A stretch of DNA of 64,000 bases, taken from assembly GCF_013375535.1 (NCBI RefSeq), contig NZ_JABXJG010000003.1, positions 779,428 to 843,427 of the forward strand, written 5' to 3'. The translations under genes and the position numbers were made by a program. Source of the DNA: Sphingobium sp. 15-1 (GTDB lineage Bacteria > Pseudomonadota > Alphaproteobacteria > Sphingomonadales > Sphingomonadaceae). Each line of letters opens with the position of its first letter. Position 1 is the first letter of the stretch. Under the pieces are notes generated by a model. That model was not told the DNA's origin. It did no database searches and saw only the letters and a list, made by a program, of their open reading frames with translations. Of the stretch, positions 60,295 through 64,000 are shown piece after piece.

Positions 60295-61334
60295 CTTTCG
60301 ACCCGACCCAGCAAAAGCTCTACATTCAGGACGTCACTCTGCGTGACGGAATGCACGCTATCCGTCACCAGTATGGTCTGGACCACGTCCAGGCGATTGC
60401 CCGCGCACTTGACCGGGCCAAGGTCGACGCGATCGAAGTCGCCCACGGTGACGGCCTGCAAGGCTCCAGCTTCAACTACGGCTTTGGCGCCTACACCGAT
60501 TGGGACTGGATCGGCGCCGTGGCCGAAGTGCTGGAACACTCGGTGCTGACCACCCTCCTTCTGCCCGGCATCGGCACAGTCCACGACCTGAAGCACGCTT
60601 ATGAGTTGGGTGTGCGTTCGGTGCGCATCGCGACCCACTGCACCGAAGCGGACGTCAGCAAGCAGCACATCGAGGCGGCGCGCAACTTGGGCATGGACGT
60701 CTCGGGCTTCCTGATGATGAGCCACATGACCAGCCCGGAAGCGCTGGCCCAACAGGCCCAGCTGATGGAGAGTTACGGCGCGCATTGCGTCTACGTCACC
60801 GACAGTGGTGGCGCGATGAGCATGGATGACTACGCGGCGCGCGTTGCGGCCTACGACAAGGTACTGAAGCCCGAAACGCAGCGCGGCGTGCACGCGCACC
60901 ACAACCTCAGCCTTGGTGTCGCCAACTCCATCGTCGCGGTGCAGAATGGTGCGGTCCGGGTCGATGCGAGCCTTGCCGGCATGGGCGCGGGGGCAGGCAA
61001 CGCTCCGCTCGAAGTGTTCATCGCCGCTGCCGACCGCATGGGCTGGAACCATGGCTGCGACCTTTATGCCCTGATGGATGCCGCCGAGGATCTGGTGCGT
61101 CCGCTGCAGGACCGCCCGGTACGCGTTGACCGCGAAACGCTGACGCTGGGCTATGCCGGTGTCTATTCCTCCTTCCTGCGCCACGCTGAAAAGGCTGCCG
61201 GGGAACATGGCATAGATACCCGCGCCATCCTTGTGGAACTGGGTCGCCGCAAGATGGTCGGAGGCCAGGAGGACATGATCGTCGATGTCGCGCTCGATAT
61301 GATCAAGCAAAGGTCGGCAGCCGATGGGCAATGA
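60291..61334 (+). CDS. mhpE: 4-hydroxy-2-oxovalerate aldolase
   Basis: 347 residues of the DmpG/MhpE/BphI aldolase family (TIM barrel, Mn-dependent). IQDVTLRDGMHAIRHQY carries the catalytic Arg and metal Asp, GVHAHHNLSLG the metal-binding histidines. It splits 4-hydroxy-2-oxovalerate into pyruvate and acetaldehyde and passes the aldehyde to the dehydrogenase. GGGGGAG ribosome site, start overlaps the upstream stop. Confidence 0.95.
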   Translation: MTFDPTQQKLYIQDVTLRDGMHAIRHQYGLDHVQAIARALDRAKVDAIEVAHGDGLQGSSFNYGFGAYTDWDWIGAVAEVLEHSVLTTLLLPGIGTVHDLKHAYELGVRSVRIATHCTEADVSKQHIEAARNLGMDVSGFLMMSHMTSPEALAQQAQLMESYGAHCVYVTDSGGAMSMDDYAARVAAYDKVLKPETQRGVHAHHNLSLGVANSIVAVQNGAVRVDASLAGMGAGAGNAPLEVFIAAADRMGWNHGCDLYALMDAAEDLVRPLQDRPVRVDRETLTLGYAGVYSSFLRHAEKAAGEHGIDTRAILVELGRRKMVGGQEDMIVDVALDMIKQRSAADGQ

Positions 61335-61370
61335 CTTTGAGAACCTTGCGCAGCAGCGGAGCTCCGCGCG

Positions 61371-61913
61371 ATGAGAAAGATTCTTGTCGCCAACCGCTCC
61401 GAGATCGCGATCCGTGTCTTTCGTGCTGCTACGGAACTAGGGATACGAACGGTTGCAATATATGCAGAGGAGGACAAGCTTTCTCTCCATCGGTTCAAGG
61501 CGGATGAGGCCTATCATCTGGGTGAGGGTCTTGGACCGATTGCAGCCTATCTGGATGGCCCGCGGATCATCGAAATCGCGAAGGCCGCTGGCGTAGATGC
61601 AATCCATCCTGGTTATGGATTTCTGTCCGAGAACCCTGATTTCGCAAAAGCCTGTGCCGACGCAGGTATTACCTTCATTGGTCCGAGCCCTGCGACAATG
61701 CACAGCCTGGGCGATAAGGTATCAGCGCGTAACATAGCGGTTAGCGTCAGTGTGCCGGTTATCCCGGCGAGTGAACCGCTGCCCGACGATGAAACTGCGA
61801 TCAAAATGATCGCGGCAGATATCGGTTATCCTTTGATGCTCAAGGCGAGTTGGGGCGGCGGTGGACGCGGCATGCGCCCGATCGAGGATGAGAGTGGTCT
61901 CATTGAGGCCGTG
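61371..61913 (+). pseudogene. pyc: Pyruvate carboxylase, N-terminal fragment
   Basis: 181 residues of a biotin carboxylase domain: ILVANRSEIAIRVFRAATEL, AIYAEEDKLSLHRFKADEAY, IHPGYGFLSENPDF and the ATP-grasp loop KASWGGGGRGMR. The EEDKLSLHRFKADEAYHLGEG stretch is closer to pyruvate carboxylase than to acetyl- or propionyl-CoA carboxylase. In a meta-pathway operon it could turn the pyruvate produced into oxaloacetate. The gene is cut at 61913 by an IS6100 end, with more than 80 percent missing. A 12-bp palindrome GCGGAGCTCCGC (61356-61367) overlaps its ribosome site. Confidence 0.8.
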
Positions 61914-61989
61914 GGCTCTGTTGCAAAGATTGGCGGCAGTCAGAGGTAGGCTGTCGCTCTGCGCCGATCAGGCGGCTGCTGCGAAATGG
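61914..61989 (-). mobile_element. 76-bp IS6100 right-end remnant
   Basis: Starts with the IS6100 tip GGCTCTGTTGCAAAG and matches the first 76 bp of 40685 onwards, with one difference (CAGAGG for CACAGG). It ends at GCGAAATGG, where the full copy B begins in opposite orientation. It marks a former IS6100 insertion in the carboxylase gene that was later deleted. Confidence 0.9.
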
Positions 61990-62869
61990 GGCTCTGTTGC
62001 AAAAATCGTGAAGCTTGAGCATGCTTGGCGGAGATTGAACGGATGGAGCGATGACGGATTTCAAGTGGCGCCATTTCCAGGGTGATGTGATCCTGTGGGC
62101 GGTGCGCTGGTATTGTCGCTATCCGATCAGCTATCGCGACCTTGAGGAAATGCTGGCGGAACGCGGCATTTCGGTCGACCATACGACGATCTATCGCTGG
62201 GTCCAGCGCTACGCCCCGGAGATGGAGAAGCGGCTGCGCTGGTTCTGGCGGCGTGGCTTTGATCCGAGCTGGCGCCTGGATGAAACCTACGTCAAGGTGC
62301 GGGGCAAGTGGACCTACCTGTACCGGGCAGTCGACAAGCGGGGCGACACGATCGATTTCTACCTGTCGCCGACCCGCAGCGCCAAGGCAGCGAAGCGGTT
62401 CCTGGGCAAGGCCCTGCGAGGCCTGAAGCACTGGGAAAAGCCGGCCACGCTCAATACTGACAAAGCGCCGAGCTATGGTGCAGCGATCACCGAATTGAAG
62501 CGCGAAGGAAAGCTGGACCAGGAGACGGCCCACCGGCAGGTGAAGTATCTCAATAACGTGATCGAGGCCGATCACGGAAAGCTCAAGATGCTGATCAAGC
62601 CGGTGCGCGGTTTCAAATCGATCCCCACGGCCTATGCCACGATCAAGGGATTCGAAGTCATGCGAGCCCTGCGCAAAGGACAGGCTCGTCCCTGGTGCCT
62701 GCAGCCCGGCATCAGGGGAGAGGTGCGCCTTGTGGAGAGAGCTTTCGGCATTGGGCCCTCGGCACTGACGGAGGCCATGGACATGCTCAACCACCATTTC
62801 GCAGCAGCCGCCTGATCGGCGCAGAGCGACAGCCTACCTGTGACTGCCGCCAATCTTTGCAACAGAGCC
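61990..62869 (+). mobile_element. IS6100 copy B
   Basis: Complete 880-bp element with both GGCTCTGTTGCAAA ends. Flanks are an IS6100 remnant on the left and CCGCATGA (inside a Tn3 tnpA fragment) on the right, so no matching target duplication remains. Confidence 0.95.
62051..62815 (+). CDS. tnpA: IS6100 transposase (copy B)
   Basis: 254 residues, same protein as at 40739-41503, opposite orientation. DDE residues in LDETYVK, NTDKAPSY and IEADHGKL. Intact and probably active; it can recombine with the other copies by replicative transposition or homologous exchange. Confidence 0.97.
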   Translation: MTDFKWRHFQGDVILWAVRWYCRYPISYRDLEEMLAERGISVDHTTIYRWVQRYAPEMEKRLRWFWRRGFDPSWRLDETYVKVRGKWTYLYRAVDKRGDTIDFYLSPTRSAKAAKRFLGKALRGLKHWEKPATLNTDKAPSYGAAITELKREGKLDQETAHRQVKYLNNVIEADHGKLKMLIKPVRGFKSIPTAYATIKGFEVMRALRKGQARPWCLQPGIRGEVRLVERAFGIGPSALTEAMDMLNHHFAAAA

Positions 62870-63121
62870 CCGCATGAAGCGGGTGGATCGCGCGCAATTG
62901 ACGGAATGGATTGCTGGCGAGCTGTGCCCGGGCGGCCAGTCGATCAATGCCATGCTTGAGCATGTTTTCCTGTGGTGCCGGGACCGGCGTATTTATGGGC
63001 CGTCGCGCAAGGAGCTTGAACGTGTCGTTCGCTCACAACGGCAAGATTATCTGGACACCTGGCTGATCGGAACCAGTGATCGGCTTTCGTCAGATGCGGT
63101 GGCGTTATTGGAAGCCTCGCT
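62870..63121 (+). pseudogene. tnpA: Tn3-family transposase, N-terminal piece between two IS6100 copies
   Basis: 83 codons from ATG 62874 (RAQLTEWIAGELCPGGQ ... LWCRDRRIYGPSRKELERVV ... LLEASL), typical of the N-terminal domain of Tn3 transposases; codons before this are cut by copy B. It ends in GCCTCGCT at copy C. Joined to the fragment at 40684 it reads LLEASLADPDSSTGFNRMK, a normal TnpA sequence. Confidence 0.88.
63114..63121 (+). repeat. Second copy of the IS6100 target duplication GCCTCGCT
   Basis: Pairs with 40677-40684 (minus strand). The two duplications belong to one IS6100 insertion but now lie 22 kb apart and inverted. Confidence 0.85.
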
Positions 63122-64000
63122 GGCTCTGTTGCAAAAATCGTGAAGCTTGAGCATGCTTGGCGGAGATTGAACGGATGGAGCGATGACGGATTTCAAGTGG
63201 CGCCATTTCCAGGGTGATGTGATCCTGTGGGCGGTGCGCTGGTATTGTCGCTATCCGATCAGCTATCGCGACCTTGAGGAAATGCTGGCGGAACGCGGCA
63301 TTTCGGTCGACCATACGACGATCTATCGCTGGGTCCAGCGCTACGCCCCGGAGATGGAGAAGCGGCTGCGCTGGTTCTGGCGGCGTGGCTTTGATCCGAG
63401 CTGGCGCCTGGATGAAACCTACGTCAAGGTGCGGGGCAAGTGGACCTACCTGTACCGGGCAGTCGACAAGCGGGGCGACACGATCGATTTCTACCTGTCG
63501 CCGACCCGCAGCGCCAAGGCAGCGAAGCGGTTCCTGGGCAAGGCCCTGCGAGGCCTGAAGCACTGGGAAAAGCCGGCCACGCTCAATACTGACAAAGCGC
63601 CGAGCTATGGTGCAGCGATCACCGAATTGAAGCGCGAAGGAAAGCTGGACCAGGAGACGGCCCACCGGCAGGTGAAGTATCTCAATAACGTGATCGAGGC
63701 CGATCACGGAAAGCTCAAGATGCTGATCAAGCCGGTGCGCGGTTTCAAATCGATCCCCACGGCCTATGCCACGATCAAGGGATTCGAAGTCATGCGAGCC
63801 CTGCGCAAAGGACAGGCTCGTCCCTGGTGCCTGCAGCCCGGCATCAGGGGAGAGGTGCGCCTTGTGGAGAGAGCTTTCGGCATTGGGCCCTCGGCACTGA
63901 CGGAGGCCATGGACATGCTCAACCACCATTTCGCAGCAGCCGCCTGATCGGCGCAGAGCGACAGCCTACCTGTGACTGCCGCCAATCTTTGCAACAGAGC
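63122..64000 (+). mobile_element. IS6100 copy C
   Basis: 879 of 880 bp; the last base of the right GGCTCTGTTGCAAA repeat falls just outside the window. Left flank GCCTCGCT. Confidence 0.95.
63183..63947 (+). CDS. tnpA: IS6100 transposase (copy C)
   Basis: 254 residues, identical to the other two copies. It lies in direct orientation to copy B, only 252 bp of foreign DNA apart, so the B-C unit could be excised or amplified by recombination. Confidence 0.97.
   Translation: MTDFKWRHFQGDVILWAVRWYCRYPISYRDLEEMLAERGISVDHTTIYRWVQRYAPEMEKRLRWFWRRGFDPSWRLDETYVKVRGKWTYLYRAVDKRGDTIDFYLSPTRSAKAAKRFLGKALRGLKHWEKPATLNTDKAPSYGAAITELKREGKLDQETAHRQVKYLNNVIEADHGKLKMLIKPVRGFKSIPTAYATIKGFEVMRALRKGQARPWCLQPGIRGEVRLVERAFGIGPSALTEAMDMLNHHFAAAA

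Noticed and set aside
60189..61331. Minus-strand frame of 380 codons
   Set aside because: Antisense of the aldolase and the end of the acetaldehyde dehydrogenase; no recognisable domain.

Overview
The window looks like part of a large plasmid from a sphingomonad-type alphaproteobacterium (Sphingobium, Novosphingobium, Sphingomonas and relatives). This is inferred from the GC-rich sequence, an iteron-type RepA with its own ParAB/parS, a strawberry-notch helicase / ParB-like / ArdC backbone, several tyrosine recombinases, IS6100, a TonB-dependent receptor and an aromatic meta-cleavage gene cluster. No rRNA, tRNA or CRISPR was seen.

Layout. 1-5.3 kb is insertion debris: a truncated unknown gene, a complete IS21-family element, a 718-bp inverted fragment of the same element, and a group II intron reverse transcriptase cut by that fragment. 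5.3-25.3 kb is plasmid backbone. On the minus strand it has ardC (split by an island), a ParB-like protein, a methyltransferase/strawberry-notch helicase, a toprim primase and repA. Next come an iteron origin and, on the plus strand, parA, three parS palindromes and parB. The ardC gene is interrupted by a 6.9-kb island with three overlapping tyrosine recombinase genes (GInt-like); its precise removal would restore a 313-codon ardC. 25.4-27.7 kb holds a helix-turn-helix gene divergent from a tyrosine recombinase. 28.0-31.1 kb is a compact Tn552/Tn5053-type transposon with 47-bp terminal repeats.

31.2-37.2 kb is a metal-response module: a secreted retropepsin-like/PDZ protease (frameshifted), a MerR-family regulator, a small cation-diffusion-facilitator-like transporter, a cytochrome c/FTR1 permease, a histidine-rich exported peptide and a TolC/CzcC-type outer-membrane protein. 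Two near-identical MerR-type promoters (19-bp spacers, same dyad) tie the protease and the transporter operon to one regulator. 37.3-41.6 kb is a Tn3-family fragment cut by IS6100. 41.6-45.6 kb is recombinase and toxin-antitoxin debris plus the tail of a formate dehydrogenase operon.

46.1-61.9 kb is a catabolic cluster. A sigma-54 activator of the XylR/DmpR type lies opposite a TonB receptor that has a -24/-12 promoter and upstream palindromes. Downstream are a TfdB-type phenol hydroxylase, a BphC-type extradiol dioxygenase, two ring-cleavage-product hydrolases, a quinone oxidoreductase, an acyl-CoA synthetase, and the hydratase / acylating acetaldehyde dehydrogenase / aldolase set that makes pyruvate and acetyl-CoA. 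The cluster ends in a pyruvate carboxylase gene cut by IS6100. The logic fits phenols carrying a short alkyl chain, but the substrate is inferred.

The right end has two more IS6100 copies. An 8-bp duplication (GCCTCGCT) shared between 40677-40684 and 63114-63121, together with a Tn3 tnpA split across these points in opposite orientations, indicates that the roughly 21.5-kb segment between IS6100 copies, carrying the whole catabolic cluster, has been inverted.
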